Source: Noviherbaspirillum suwonense (GTDB lineage: Bacteria > Pseudomonadota > Gammaproteobacteria > Burkholderiales > Burkholderiaceae_D). From it: 64,000 nt of DNA. Below are positions 52,425-61,097 of the stretch, piece by piece. Numbering within the stretch: the first letter of the stretch is position 1; the number at the start of each line of letters is the position of its first letter. Position numbers and translations under genes: made by a program. The notes below the pieces were generated by a model that was not told the origin of the DNA, ran no database searches, and worked only from the letters and a program-made list of their open reading frames with translations. The DNA is taken from the NCBI RefSeq assembly GCF_900182955.1, contig NZ_FXUL01000029.1, forward strand, positions 1 through 64,000, in the 5' to 3' direction.

Positions 52425-53606
52425 TTACATCATCTCGATGGCCATCGCGGTCGCTTCGCCGCCGCCGATGCACAGCGCCGCCACGCCGCGCTTGCCGCCG
52501 GTCTTCTTCAGCGCGCCCAGCAGCGTGACGATGATGCGCGCGCCGGAAGCGCCGATCGGGTGGCCCAGCGCGCAGGCGCCGCCGTGGATGTTGATCTTCT
52601 CGTGCGGGATCTTGTGCTCGTTCATCGCGGCCATGGCGACCGCGGCGAAGGCTTCGTTCACTTCGAACAGGTCGACCTCCGCCGTGTTCCAGCCGGTCTT
52701 CTGGTACAGCTTGGCGATCGCGCCGACCGGGGCGGTCGTGAACTCGTTCGGCTCCTGCGAATGCCGGGTGTGGCCGACGATGCGGGCCAGCGGCGTGCAG
52801 CCGAGCTTCTTCGCGGTCGACTCGCGCATGATGACCAGCGCGGCAGCGCCGTCGTTGATCGACGAGGACGAGGCGGCGGTGATGGTGCCGTCCTTCTTGA
52901 ACGCCGGCTTCAGCGTGGCGATCTTGTCGAGCTTGGCCTTCAGCGGGCCTTCGTCCTTGTCGATCACGGTGTCGCCGTTGCGGCCGGACACGGTGACGGG
53001 CGCGATTTCCCACTTGAACGAGCCGTCGGCGGTGGCGGCCTGCGCGCGCTTGACCGAGTCGATGGCGAACGCATCCTGGTCGGCGCGCGAGAACTGGTAC
53101 TTGGCCACGCATTCCTCGGCGAAGGTGCCCATCGAGCGGCCCTTCTCGTAGGCGTCTTCCAGGCCGTCGAGCATCATGTGGTCATAGATCATGCCGTGGC
53201 CGATGCGGTAGCCGCCGCGCGCCTTCGGGATCAGGTAGGGCGCATTGGTCATCGACTCCATGCCGCCTGCCACCACCACCTCGTTGGTGCCGGCGACGAT
53301 GGAGTCATGCGCGTAGATCACGGCCTGCATCGCCGAGCCGCACATCTTGGACATCGTGACGGCGCCGGCGGAAACAGGGATGCCGGCCTTGATCGCGGCC
53401 TGGCGCGCGGGCGCCTGGCCCTGGCCCGCCATCAGGCAGTTGCCGAACAGGACATCCTGCACCTGGTCGGCCGGCACGCCGGCGCGCTCGACCGCGGCGC
53501 GGATGGCCACGGCGCCCAGGTCGCTTGCGGATAAGGAAGAAAAGTCGCCCTGGAAGGCGCCCATCGGGGTGCGCGCTGCGCCGACGATGACAATAGGGTC
53601 GTTCAT
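52425..53606 (-). CDS. Acetyl-CoA acetyltransferase (thiolase II)
   Basis: 393 residues starting MNDPIVIVGAARTPMGAF. Catalytic Cys89 in SKMCGSAMQAV, the His loop NIHGGACALGHPIGASGARI, and the C-terminal Cys motif AALCIGGGEATAM. Biosynthetic/degradative thiolase type (AtoB/PhaA-like). It cleaves acetoacetyl-CoA from leucine or fatty acid breakdown to acetyl-CoA. It follows aceK by 14 bases in the same direction, so both may be under the operator upstream of aceK. Confidence 0.95.
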   Translation of the reverse strand: MNDPIVIVGAARTPMGAFQGDFSSLSASDLGAVAIRAAVERAGVPADQVQDVLFGNCLMAGQGQAPARQAAIKAGIPVSAGAVTMSKMCGSAMQAVIYAHDSIVAGTNEVVVAGGMESMTNAPYLIPKARGGYRIGHGMIYDHMMLDGLEDAYEKGRSMGTFAEECVAKYQFSRADQDAFAIDSVKRAQAATADGSFKWEIAPVTVSGRNGDTVIDKDEGPLKAKLDKIATLKPAFKKDGTITAASSSSINDGAAALVIMRESTAKKLGCTPLARIVGHTRHSQEPNEFTTAPVGAIAKLYQKTGWNTAEVDLFEVNEAFAAVAMAAMNEHKIPHEKINIHGGACALGHPIGASGARIIVTLLGALKKTGGKRGVAALCIGGGEATAMAIEMM

Positions 53607-53620
53607 GTTGCTTCTCCAGT

Positions 53621-55429
53621 TCAGGCGGCTTCCGCCGCCGGGGTTGTCAATGATTGCTGCGGTTTCAGTTGCTGATGGAAACGGCACGATTGCGGATATG
53701 GAAAGACATCTTCCATGTAGCCGGCCAGGATGCGTTCCTTGCGCCCCTGCCAGAACGCGGGGCTGAGCAGGTCGGCATGATGCTTCATGAAGTACTTGCG
53801 CACCCTGGCATTTCCAAGCAGGAAGGTGCCGAACTGCTCGGGAAACACGTCGTTCTTGGCGACCGGGTACCAGGGCTCGGCCGACATCTCGTCTTCCTCG
53901 TTGCGCGGCGCCGGTATCGCCCGGAAATTGCAGTCGGTAATGTACTCGATCTCGTCGTAGTCGTAGAACACCACGCGGCCGTGCCGGGTGACGCCAAAGT
54001 TCTTGTACAGCATGTCGCCGGGGAAGATGTTGGCGGCGACCAGTTCCTTGATGGCGTTGCCGTATTCAATGATCGCATGCTCGATCGCCTGCTCGTCGCC
54101 GGCCTTCTCGGCATTGGTCAGCCAGATGTTCAGCGGCACCATGCGGCGCTCGATGTACAGGTGGCGGATGATGACCTGGCCATCCTCTTCCTCGACGATG
54201 GACGGCGCCACCGCCTTCAGGTCGGCCAGCAGCTCGTCGGTGATGCGCGAACGCGGGAACGCGACATTCGAGTATTCCAGCGTGTCGGCCATGCGGCCCA
54301 CGCGGTCATGGTTCTTCACCAGCTGGTACTTTTCCTTGACCAGCGCGCGCGTGGTTTCCTTGGGCGCGGGAATGAAGTCCTTGATGACCTTGAACACATA
54401 GGGGAAGGACGGCAGCGCGAACACCACCATCACCAGGCCGCGGATGCCGGGCGCGCTGTCGATGCGGTCGGACGAATAGCGCAGGTGATGCAGGAAGTCG
54501 CGGTAGAACAGCGCCTTGCCCTGCTTCTGCAGCCCGAGCACGGTATAGATCTCGCTGCGCGGCTTGTAGGGCATGATGGTGCGCAGGAAGCGCACATAGG
54601 ACGACGGCACTTCCATGTCGACCAGGAAGTAGGCGCGGGTAAAGGAAAACATCACCGTCACCTGCGAACGGTCGCACAGCAGCGTGTCGATGTAGAGGTC
54701 GCCGCCCGGTCCGTGCAGTATCGGCATCACGAACGGTTCCTCGCGGTTGCCGTTGACGATCTTGCCGATGATATAGGCCGCCTTGTTGCGGTAGAACGGG
54801 CTGGCCAGCACCTGTATCTGCTGGTTGGCCTCGGGCGGCGCCGAGCCGAACAGCGCCTGCATCCGCTCTTCGACCAGCGCGATATCGCGGTCGAGGTCGG
54901 AAAACGGACAGGCCAGCTGGAAGTTGGTGATGATGCGCTTGAGCGTGTAGCGCAGCCCGTCGGTTGCCGGATAGTAGACCCGGTAGATCGGCGTCGCCTC
55001 GTCCGGCTCGATGTATTCGGTGGACACCGCCGGCCGCACGAAGATGAAGTCGTTGTGGAAATAGCTGCGGTGCAGGATGTTGCAGCACACCGAGGTGAAG
55101 AAGGTCTCGGCCAGCTCGGGCTGCTTGTGATTGGTCAGCAGGCCGATGTAATGCAGCTTGACCTCGCGCCAGACGCTGTCGGTCAGGTCTTCCGGGTCGT
55201 ATTCGTCTTCCAGGATCTGCACGCATTCCTGCACCCGCTGGTCGTAGAACGCAATGCGGTCGCGGGCGCTCTGCTGCATGCCGCGCCAGTCGCTCTGCTC
55301 GAAGTAAGCCTTGCCGGCCATGCTGGCGCTGCGGAACAGCCGGTAATGCTTGTCGAAGCCATCCAGCACCGTGCGCGCGATGTCGAAGGCGATTTGCGAC
55401 GACAGGAGTTTGGGAAATGCGGTCTTCAT
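53621..55429 (-). CDS. aceK: Isocitrate dehydrogenase kinase/phosphatase
   Basis: 602 residues, the usual size for AceK. Start [20 protein letters not shown]; an ATG at 55483 adds 18 poorly supported residues. Characteristic stretches include the ATP site [47 protein letters not shown], and the regulatory N-terminal helical half. It phosphorylates isocitrate dehydrogenase to divert carbon to the glyoxylate shunt when acetyl-CoA is the carbon source. Placement behind a LiuR-type operator couples the shunt to branched-chain catabolism. Confidence 0.97.
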   Translation of the reverse strand: MKTAFPKLLSSQIAFDIARTVLDGFDKHYRLFRSASMAGKAYFEQSDWRGMQQSARDRIAFYDQRVQECVQILEDEYDPEDLTDSVWREVKLHYIGLLTNHKQPELAETFFTSVCCNILHRSYFHNDFIFVRPAVSTEYIEPDEATPIYRVYYPATDGLRYTLKRIITNFQLACPFSDLDRDIALVEERMQALFGSAPPEANQQIQVLASPFYRNKAAYIIGKIVNGNREEPFVMPILHGPGGDLYIDTLLCDRSQVTVMFSFTRAYFLVDMEVPSSYVRFLRTIMPYKPRSEIYTVLGLQKQGKALFYRDFLHHLRYSSDRIDSAPGIRGLVMVVFALPSFPYVFKVIKDFIPAPKETTRALVKEKYQLVKNHDRVGRMADTLEYSNVAFPRSRITDELLADLKAVAPSIVEEEDGQVIIRHLYIERRMVPLNIWLTNAEKAGDEQAIEHAIIEYGNAIKELVAANIFPGDMLYKNFGVTRHGRVVFYDYDEIEYITDCNFRAIPAPRNEEDEMSAEPWYPVAKNDVFPEQFGTFLLGNARVRKYFMKHHADLLSPAFWQGRKERILAGYMEDVFPYPQSCRFHQQLKPQQSLTTPAAEAA

Positions 55430-55571
55430 GGACGGCGCCTGCGGAAGGGAAACAATCCCGGAGTTTAACGAACTTTGCTGCATGTGCGTTTAACGAACTT
55501 CCAACGAATGATATTGCATCAATGCAAGCCAGTAAGCCGCGGAAATCCGTGATGACGGATGATACGCCGGG

Positions 55572-55587
55572 TTGACGTTAACGTAAA
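55572..55587. promoter_or_regulatory. Probable LiuR operator 1 (upstream of aceK)
   Basis: TTGACGTTAACGTAAA, a near-perfect 16-base palindrome centred on GTTAAC, 143 bases upstream of aceK and just downstream of liuR. It differs by one base from the second site at 56164 read on the opposite strand. LiuR sites of the MerR family are known to have this TTnACGTnnACGTnAA form. Confidence 0.75.
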
Positions 55588-55590
55588 CGT

Positions 55591-55628
55591 CACCAGGCGT
55601 CACCAGGCGTCACCAGGCGTCACCGGGC
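55591..55628. repeat. 10-bp tandem repeat beside the operator
   Basis: Three exact CACCAGGCGT units and a partial fourth (CACCGGGC) directly follow operator 1. Copy number may vary between strains. Confidence 0.85.
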
Positions 55629-55644
55629 ATGCCGCGGGCCGCGC

Positions 55645-56109
55645 TCACGCGCTTTCGGTCTGCTTGGCCGCCCGCTTCGCCGCCGTTTTCTTCGCCGGCT
55701 TGCCGGCAGCCGCGCTGGCCGCGCCCGCCTCGCCGGCTTCCAGCATGCGCCGGCATTGCGCCTCGTGGGCTTCGATTTCCGCCAGCGTCACTTCCAGGTC
55801 CTCGCGCTGCTGTTCCAGGATTTCGCGGTGGCGGGCCAGCACCAGCAGGAAGCGGTTCAGCTGCGCCGCCGAGTCCTTGGGCGACTCGTACATGTCAACC
55901 AGGCTCTTGATTTCCGAGAGCGTGAGGCCCAGCCGCTTGCCCCGCAGCGTCAGCTTCAGCCGGGTCCGTTCGCGTGCGCTGTACACCCTGGTCCGCCCGC
56001 CCGCGCCCTCCCGTTTCGGCGTCAGCAGGCCCTGGTCCTCGTAAAAGCGGATGGCCCGCGGCGTGATGTCGAACTCGCGGGCCAGTTCGGTGATCGTGTA
56101 GTTGGGCAT
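55645..56109 (-). CDS. liuR: MerR-family regulator, LiuR-like
   Basis: 154 residues. N-terminal MerR winged helix: YTITELAREFDITPRAIRFYEDQGLLTPKR, then RTRVYSARERTRLKLTLRGKRLGLTLSEIKSLVDMY. A coiled-coil dimer helix follows (~80-125), then an Ala/Lys-rich tail (KPAKKTAAKRAAKQ). There is no metal-binding cysteine loop, so it senses an organic metabolite. In proteobacteria such LiuR proteins repress branched-chain amino acid and related genes. Two matching palindromes flank the gene, at 55572 (toward aceK) and 56164 (its own promoter and the divergent hydrolase). Confidence 0.88.
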   Translation of the reverse strand: MPNYTITELAREFDITPRAIRFYEDQGLLTPKREGAGGRTRVYSARERTRLKLTLRGKRLGLTLSEIKSLVDMYESPKDSAAQLNRFLLVLARHREILEQQREDLEVTLAEIEAHEAQCRRMLEAGEAGAASAAAGKPAKKTAAKRAAKQTESA

Positions 56110-56163
56110 TTGATGTGCTCGGCAGAAAACAGGCTGGTGGTCTAGAATGTGCGCGAATGGTCG

Positions 56164-56179
56164 TTTACGTAAACGTCAA
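56164..56179. promoter_or_regulatory. Probable LiuR operator 2 (between liuR and the MBL gene)
   Basis: TTTACGTAAACGTCAA, 55 bases upstream of liuR and 81 upstream of the divergent MBL hydrolase gene. Its reverse complement TTGACGTTTACGTAAA matches operator 1 at 15 of 16 positions. The position predicts autoregulation of liuR and control of the hydrolase. Confidence 0.75.
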
Positions 56180-56259
56180 TCGCATTGTAGGCGGGCGCGC
56201 CGCAAATGTGAATCGCGCCGCTGCCCGCCGTCACCCCTGCCACTCGCTATCAATTTACG

Positions 56260-57324
56260 ATGAACGCCCTGGAATCCCAACTCGACTACCCGCTGGGCGA
56301 CGCCCTTCCCGAAACCGGCTCCGTCATGGAGATCGCGCCCGGCCTGCTGTGGCTGCGCATGGGGCTGCCGTTCGCGCTGAACCATATCAACCTGTGGCTG
56401 CTGAAAGACGAGATCGAAACCGAGGCCGGCAGGGTGCGCGGCTGGACCGCCATCGACTGCGGCATCTCGGGCGACGCCACCCGCGCGGCCTGGGAGCAGA
56501 TCTTCGCGCATCACCTGGACGGCCTGCCGATCGTCCGGGTGCTGGTCACCCATTGCCACCCGGACCATGTCGGCCTGGCCGACTGGCTGTGCCAGCGCTG
56601 GAACGCGCCCTTGTGGATGAGCACCGGCGAGTTCGGCTTTGCGCGGATGATGGCGGCTGCGCTGCCCGGCGTCGAAGGCACGGCGATGGTGCCGCATTTC
56701 GCGCGCCACGGCCTGACCGACCCCGACATGCTGGAACAGCTGGGCACGCGCCGCGCCTACTATGCGAAGCTGGTGCCGTCGGTGCCGCAGAGCTACCGCC
56801 GGCTGCATGACGGGCAGCGGGTCCGCATCGGCGACGACGACTGGCGCGCCATTGCCGGCTTTGGCCATTCGCCAGAGCATATCGCGCTGTACAGCGCGTC
56901 GCGCAACATCCTTATTGCCGGCGACATGGTGCTGCCGCGCATCTCCACCAATGTCTCGGTGTTTGCGGTGGAACCGGAATCGAACCCCGTGCAGCAGTAT
57001 CTCGACTCGCTGTCGGCCTATGCCGACCTGCCGGAGGACACGCTGGTGCTGCCCTCGCATGGCAAGCCGTTCCGCGGCCTCCACGTGCGCATCCAGCAGC
57101 TGCGCGACCATCATGCGGCCCGGCTGGCCGAAGTGATGCAGGCCTGCGAGGCGCCGCAATCGGCCAACGACATCGTCCCCATCATGTTTCCGCGACCGCT
57201 CGATGCGCACCAGATCAGCTTCGCGATGGGCGAAGCGCTGGCGCACCTGCACCTGCTCTGGTTCGACGGCTCGCTGCGGCGTCGCCTGGACGACGACGGC
57301 GTCATGCGATTTGTACGTGCATGA
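56260..57324 (+). CDS. MBL-fold metallo-hydrolase (LiuR-associated)
   Basis: 354 residues starting MNALESQLDYPLGDALPETG. Metal site THCHPDHVG (His98, His100, Asp102, His103), further ligands in GFGHSPEHI and IAGDMVLPRI, and His in LVLPSHGKPF. The C-terminal ~80 residues form a helical cap. Relatives encoded next to liuR are often annotated as beta-lactamase-like or thioesterase-like hydrolases. It is divergent from liuR across operator 2. Acyl-CoA thioester hydrolysis is plausible but unproven. Confidence 0.9.
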   Translation: MNALESQLDYPLGDALPETGSVMEIAPGLLWLRMGLPFALNHINLWLLKDEIETEAGRVRGWTAIDCGISGDATRAAWEQIFAHHLDGLPIVRVLVTHCHPDHVGLADWLCQRWNAPLWMSTGEFGFARMMAAALPGVEGTAMVPHFARHGLTDPDMLEQLGTRRAYYAKLVPSVPQSYRRLHDGQRVRIGDDDWRAIAGFGHSPEHIALYSASRNILIAGDMVLPRISTNVSVFAVEPESNPVQQYLDSLSAYADLPEDTLVLPSHGKPFRGLHVRIQQLRDHHAARLAEVMQACEAPQSANDIVPIMFPRPLDAHQISFAMGEALAHLHLLWFDGSLRRRLDDDGVMRFVRA

Positions 57325-57455
57325 CAACAAATTTTTCCGGCAATCCCCGGCGGGCGGGCGGCAACACGACTTGGCGCAAACAACCCGGCGTTACCTCGCT
57401 GCCAGTCCGCCGCAAATACCTATAGTAAAAATACAATGATCAGGCAAACACGACG

Positions 57456-57482
57456 CGCTTCTATGAAGCGTCCGGTTTTTTT
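57456..57482 (+). terminator. Candidate intrinsic terminator
   Basis: CGCTTC-TAT-GAAGCG stem followed within five bases by a run of seven Ts (TCCGGTTTTTTT), 130 bases after the MBL gene and before the small regulator gene. The stem is short, hence modest confidence. Confidence 0.5.
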
Positions 57483-57567
57483 GTGACGGTCACACAACCG
57501 CAATGACAAGGAGTTCTTGTCAAGAAGAGACTGACTGTCACGCCTCAACATGGAATAGTTTGCCCCA

Positions 57568-57969
57568 ATGAAAGCATCCATCGAACGAGAAGATTTCAGC
57601 GGCCGCCTGCAAATGGCGCTGCGAAATGCGGATTACTCACCCGACAGCCCGACGCAGCTTGCGCGCGAATTCAATATCCGTTTCACCGGAAGGCCCATCA
57701 CCGTGCATGCCGCACGCAAGTGGCTGGTCGGCGAGGCCATTCCGACACAGGAGAAACTGCGCACGCTGGCGCAGTGGCTGGGCGTGCCGGCCGAGTGGCT
57801 GCGCTTCGGCGGCGACGATGCGCAGACCATCGCCGGCGGCGACCCGGCCTCCCGCTTCGATTCGGCCGACGTCAAGCTGATCGCCGACCTGCAGCGCCTC
57901 GATGAACACTACCAGGTGATCGCCCGCGAGATGATCAGGATGCTCGTCCGCATCAACCGACAGAAATAG
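57568..57969 (+). CDS. Small helix-turn-helix (XRE/repressor-like) regulator
   Basis: 133 residues. The helical region SPTQLAREFNIRFTGRPITVHAARKWLVGEAIPTQEKLRTLAQWLGV (residues ~27-75) has a Cro/C1-type layout, with the ARKWLxGxxxP pattern seen in phage-repressor-related regulators. The C-terminal ~45 residues are an amphipathic helix. No ligand domain. A stand-alone gene; targets unknown. Confidence 0.8.
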   Translation: MKASIEREDFSGRLQMALRNADYSPDSPTQLAREFNIRFTGRPITVHAARKWLVGEAIPTQEKLRTLAQWLGVPAEWLRFGGDDAQTIAGGDPASRFDSADVKLIADLQRLDEHYQVIAREMIRMLVRINRQK

Positions 57970-57988
57970 GCCACGGGCCTTTCATCTC

Positions 57989-58783
57989 TCACTCCCGACG
58001 CAGTTCGCGCAGGTAACGCAGCCCCGCAATGGCGCGGCTGCCGTACCAGGACATCATCTCGCCATCGACCAGCCGCGCCGGCTTGCCGGTCTGCCGCTCG
58101 ATGGCGTCCACGTGCGCTTCCGTGAACCGATACGGCTCGGAAGACAGCAGCACTTCATCGATTTCGCCTGCCAGCGCATCCGACCAGGTGAAAACCGGGT
58201 AGCGCCGCTGCTCGTCCGGCGCCTGCCACTGCCGCATGCCGGCCAGCGCCAGCATGCGCGCGATGTAGGTGTCGCGCGACACGGTCATCCACGGGTCCTG
58301 CCAGATGCAGTACAGCACGCGGCTCGCCGGCGCGGGCGGCAGGGCGGCGAGCGCCGCGTATTCCTGTTCGAACGCGGCGCAGAGGCGGGCCGCGGCATCG
58401 TCCGCGCCGAAGATGCCGCCGAGCAGGCGGTAAAGGCCGGGATTGTCGCGCGGGTCCAGCGGATGGGTGACGATGACGACCGGCACGAAGGCGGCCAGCG
58501 CCTCCACCGTCGGCTTTTCGTTTTCATCGATGTTGACGACCAGGTGGGTGGGCGCGAGCCTGCGTATCTTCTCGATGTTGACGTCTTTCGTGCCGCCCAC
58601 CTTGGCAATGCCGCGCACGGTCTCGGCCGGATGGATGCAGAAGCCGGTGCGCCCGACCAGCGCATCGGCCAGGCCCAGGTCGCACAGCAGCTCCGTCAGC
58701 GACGGCACCAGCGACACGATGCGCGGCGTCTCGTCGCCTGCAAGCCGCCGGTGCTCCACGCCCAGCGCGTCGATCAGTTTCAT
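57989..58783 (-). CDS. BtuF-like helical-backbone metal/cobalamin-binding protein
   Basis: 264 residues starting MKLIDALGVEHRRLAGDE. Typical of the type III periplasmic-binding fold: RIVSLVPSLTELLCDLGLADALVGRTGFC, RLAPTHLVVNIDEN, and VLYCIWQDPWMTVSRDTYIARMLALAGM. It has no signal peptide, so it is probably a cytosolic member of this family rather than the periplasmic vitamin B12 receptor; the partner ABC genes are absent. The start overlaps the SDR stop by ATGA. Confidence 0.85.
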   Translation of the reverse strand: MKLIDALGVEHRRLAGDETPRIVSLVPSLTELLCDLGLADALVGRTGFCIHPAETVRGIAKVGGTKDVNIEKIRRLAPTHLVVNIDENEKPTVEALAAFVPVVIVTHPLDPRDNPGLYRLLGGIFGADDAAARLCAAFEQEYAALAALPPAPASRVLYCIWQDPWMTVSRDTYIARMLALAGMRQWQAPDEQRRYPVFTWSDALAGEIDEVLLSSEPYRFTEAHVDAIERQTGKPARLVDGEMMSWYGSRAIAGLRYLRELRRE

Positions 58784-59571
58784 CGGACCTCCGCGCCCTG
58801 GCGCGCCTTGTGCGGCGCGCGCGCGAAGGCGAAGTCGTACAGCCAGTTGGGCAGCAGCCGCAGCAGCCTGGCGACGACGCCCATCTGCCATGGAATGACG
58901 CGGTAGCTGGCGCCGGCCTCTATCGTGTCGACGGCGCGCGACGCGAAGCGCCCGGCCGGCATCAGGAAAGGCATTGGATAGGCATTCGACTGCGTCATCG
59001 GCGTGTCGATATAGCCGGGCGCGATCGTCACCACGGCAATGCGGTCGCGCCGCATCTCGACCCGCAGCGACTCGCAGTAGCTGATGACGGCGGCCTTGGA
59101 CGCGCTGTAGGCAGCCGCGCCCGGCAGGCCGCGTATGCCGGCCACGCTGGCGATGCCGACCAGCCGGCAGCCGCGCTCGCCGGCCTGCGCCTGGCGCCGC
59201 ATCGCGGCGATGAAGGGCATGAAGGTCGCGACCGTGGCATTCAGGTTGGTGGCGACGACGCGCTCGAACTGCGGCAGGTCTTCCGCGATCTCGGTCAGCG
59301 TGCCCACCGAGATGCCGGCATTGGCGATGACGACGTCGATGCCGCCGGCAGCCGCCATGAAGTCGGTGGCGGCGGCGGCCAGCGCCGCATGGTCGGTCAC
59401 ATCCAGCGCATAGATGCGGTGCCGGCCGCTGTCGGGCAGCGTGGCGGCCAGTTCGCGCAGCACCGTCTCGCGCCGCGCGACCAGGCCCAGCATGGCGCCG
59501 CGCGCCGCATACTCGCGCGCCAGCGCGGCGCCGAGGCCGCTGGAGGCGCCGGTAATGAAAACCCGCTTCAT
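58780..59571 (-). CDS. Short-chain dehydrogenase/reductase
   Basis: 263 residues starting MKRVFITGASSGLGAAL, with AGGAG upstream. The NAD(P) motif TGASSGLG lies at 7-14, NAG in VVIANAGISVGT, and the catalytic Tyr-Lys pair in AAYSASKAAVISYCESL. The C-terminal region (MPFLMPAGRFASRAVDTIEAGASYRVIPWQM) is hydrophobic, suggesting membrane association and lipid-like substrates. It is transcribed after a strong terminator behind dsbA, so it needs read-through or its own promoter. Confidence 0.9.
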   Translation of the reverse strand: MKRVFITGASSGLGAALAREYAARGAMLGLVARRETVLRELAATLPDSGRHRIYALDVTDHAALAAAATDFMAAAGGIDVVIANAGISVGTLTEIAEDLPQFERVVATNLNATVATFMPFIAAMRRQAQAGERGCRLVGIASVAGIRGLPGAAAYSASKAAVISYCESLRVEMRRDRIAVVTIAPGYIDTPMTQSNAYPMPFLMPAGRFASRAVDTIEAGASYRVIPWQMGVVARLLRLLPNWLYDFAFARAPHKARQGAEVR

Positions 59572-59590
59572 CGAATCTCCTGTCATCCGT

Positions 59591-59625
59591 AAAAAAAAGC
59601 CCGCCCTCTTGCGAGCGGCGGGCTT
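59591..59625 (-). terminator. Intrinsic terminator after dsbA
   Basis: On the minus strand AAGCCCGCC and GGCGGGCTT form a 9-bp stem around an 11-base loop, followed by a run of eight Us. Ideal spacing, about 20 bases after the dsbA stop. Confidence 0.92.
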
Positions 59626-59643
59626 GATGCGGCCAGGTCGGCC

Positions 59644-60327
59644 TTACTTCTTCGCGGCCTGCTCCTTGGCGGCCTTGTCCACCAGGAAGCTCGCCACCTG
59701 CAGCGCGGCCGCGTGCAGGGCCGGCTCGGGCTGGTTGCCGCCCATGCCGGCGCCGACGATGGACGGCGAGGTCATGTAGCGGCCGTCGATGGCCAGCGTC
59801 GGCACGCCGTCGATCTTGTAGCCTTCCTGCAGCTGCGCCGCGCGCTTGGCCTTGGTCTGCACGCCGAAGGAGTTGTAGACCTCCAGGAACTTGGCCTTGT
59901 CGACGCCCTGCGCGACGATGTAGTCGGTGATCGCCGCGTCGGAGTCGAGCGCCTTGCGCTCGCCGTGGATCGCATTGAACACCTTCGGATGCAGGTCATG
60001 CAGGCGGCCCATGGCTTCCAGCGTGTAGTACAGCTTCTGCTGCGGCACGAAGGACGGCCGGAACATCACCGGCACGCGCTTGAAGGCGATCGCATTGCCC
60101 TGCTTCTTCACCCATGCCTCCAGCGCCGGATCGAGCGCCGCGCAGTGCGGGCACGAGTACCAGAAAAACTCGGTGACCTCGACCTTGCCGGCGGGCGCGT
60201 CGGTCGACTGGGCCTTGTCCAGCGTCTTGTAATCGGTGCCGCTGACAGGCGCCTGCGGCGTTGCCTGCGCTGTCGCTGCCAGTGCCGCCAGGCTTGCCGC
60301 CGCCAGCATGTGCTTGATGAATTTCAT
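59644..60327 (-). CDS. dsbA: Periplasmic thiol:disulfide oxidoreductase DsbA
   Basis: 227 residues starting MKFIKHMLAAASLAAL, with AGGAG 7 bases upstream; an upstream GTG adds two residues. A Sec signal peptide is cut near QAT. The active site is FFWYSCPHCAALD (Cys59-Pro-His-Cys62), with the cis-Pro loop IDGVPTLAID. It oxidises cysteines in exported proteins, and the Cys-rich secreted protein at 18998 would be a natural client. It follows the SPOR gene by 15 bases in one operon with argS. Confidence 0.96.
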   Translation of the reverse strand: MKFIKHMLAAASLAALAATAQATPQAPVSGTDYKTLDKAQSTDAPAGKVEVTEFFWYSCPHCAALDPALEAWVKKQGNAIAFKRVPVMFRPSFVPQQKLYYTLEAMGRLHDLHPKVFNAIHGERKALDSDAAITDYIVAQGVDKAKFLEVYNSFGVQTKAKRAAQLQEGYKIDGVPTLAIDGRYMTSPSIVGAGMGGNQPEPALHAAALQVASFLVDKAAKEQAAKK

Positions 60328-60342
60328 TGCCACTCCTCGGAT

Positions 60343-61050
60343 TTATTTGGGAACACGGACCACGGCCACGTCGACGCCATTGTCGCCGAGCCGGCTGCGC
60401 ACCCGGTTCATGGTTTCGAGATTGCCAAACGGGCCCAGCCGCACCCGGTACAGCGTGCCGTTGTCGGTCTTGCGCTCGGCGATGCTGGCCGACAGGCCCA
60501 TCAGCGCCAGCTTGGCCTTCGCATTTTCCGCATCGGCACGCTCCAGGAACGCGCCAGCCTGCAGATAATAGGTGAATTTGTCGTCGACCGTGCCGGCGCC
60601 CTCGACCGTGGAGCGCTCGACCACCGCCGGCTTGGCCGCTTCGCGCGCCGCCGCGGCCCTGGCCCTGGCTTCTGCGCGCCGCGTTTCCTCGCGCTGCGCC
60701 TCGGCCTTCTTCGCCTCGACCTCGGCGTCGACCGCCTGCTCTTCTTCGGACTTGCGCGGCACGTCCTTGGCTGCCTGGCGCGCCGCTTCGCGGTTGCCGT
60801 ACAGCGGCTTGTTGGGATCGATCGGGCCGGTCGGCGCGACCGGCGGCGGCGCATTGCTGGTGTTGGGCGCGACGACCCGGTCGGGCGACCGGTCGGGCGT
60901 TTTTTCTTGCTTGCCCAGCTTGTTGACGAAGGGCAGCGGCGTGTTCTTGATGGTGATCGCCACGCCGACCGCGATGGCCAGGCCGATGATGAGGCCGATG
61001 ATCAGGCCCAGTATGGTGCCGCCAGCCTGCCTGTTGCTTTGATAGATCAT
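60343..61050 (-). CDS. Inner-membrane SPOR-domain protein
   Basis: 235 residues. One transmembrane helix at ~11-34 (TILGLIIGLIIGLAIAVGVAITI), a Pro-rich then Ala/Glu/Arg coiled middle (~60-150), and a C-terminal SPOR domain (~155-235: YYLQAGAFLERADAENAKAKLALMG, LYRVRLGPFGNLETMNRVRSRL). SPOR domains bind denuded septal peptidoglycan. FtsN-like proteins next to argS are common in beta- and gammaproteobacteria. Role in division is inferred from the family. Confidence 0.9.
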   Translation of the reverse strand: MIYQSNRQAGGTILGLIIGLIIGLAIAVGVAITIKNTPLPFVNKLGKQEKTPDRSPDRVVAPNTSNAPPPVAPTGPIDPNKPLYGNREAARQAAKDVPRKSEEEQAVDAEVEAKKAEAQREETRRAEARARAAAAREAAKPAVVERSTVEGAGTVDDKFTYYLQAGAFLERADAENAKAKLALMGLSASIAERKTDNGTLYRVRLGPFGNLETMNRVRSRLGDNGVDVAVVRVPK

Positions 61051-61097
61051 GCTTCCTCGATTTCCAGTCGGACTACATTGCGGATACGGGCCGCGCA

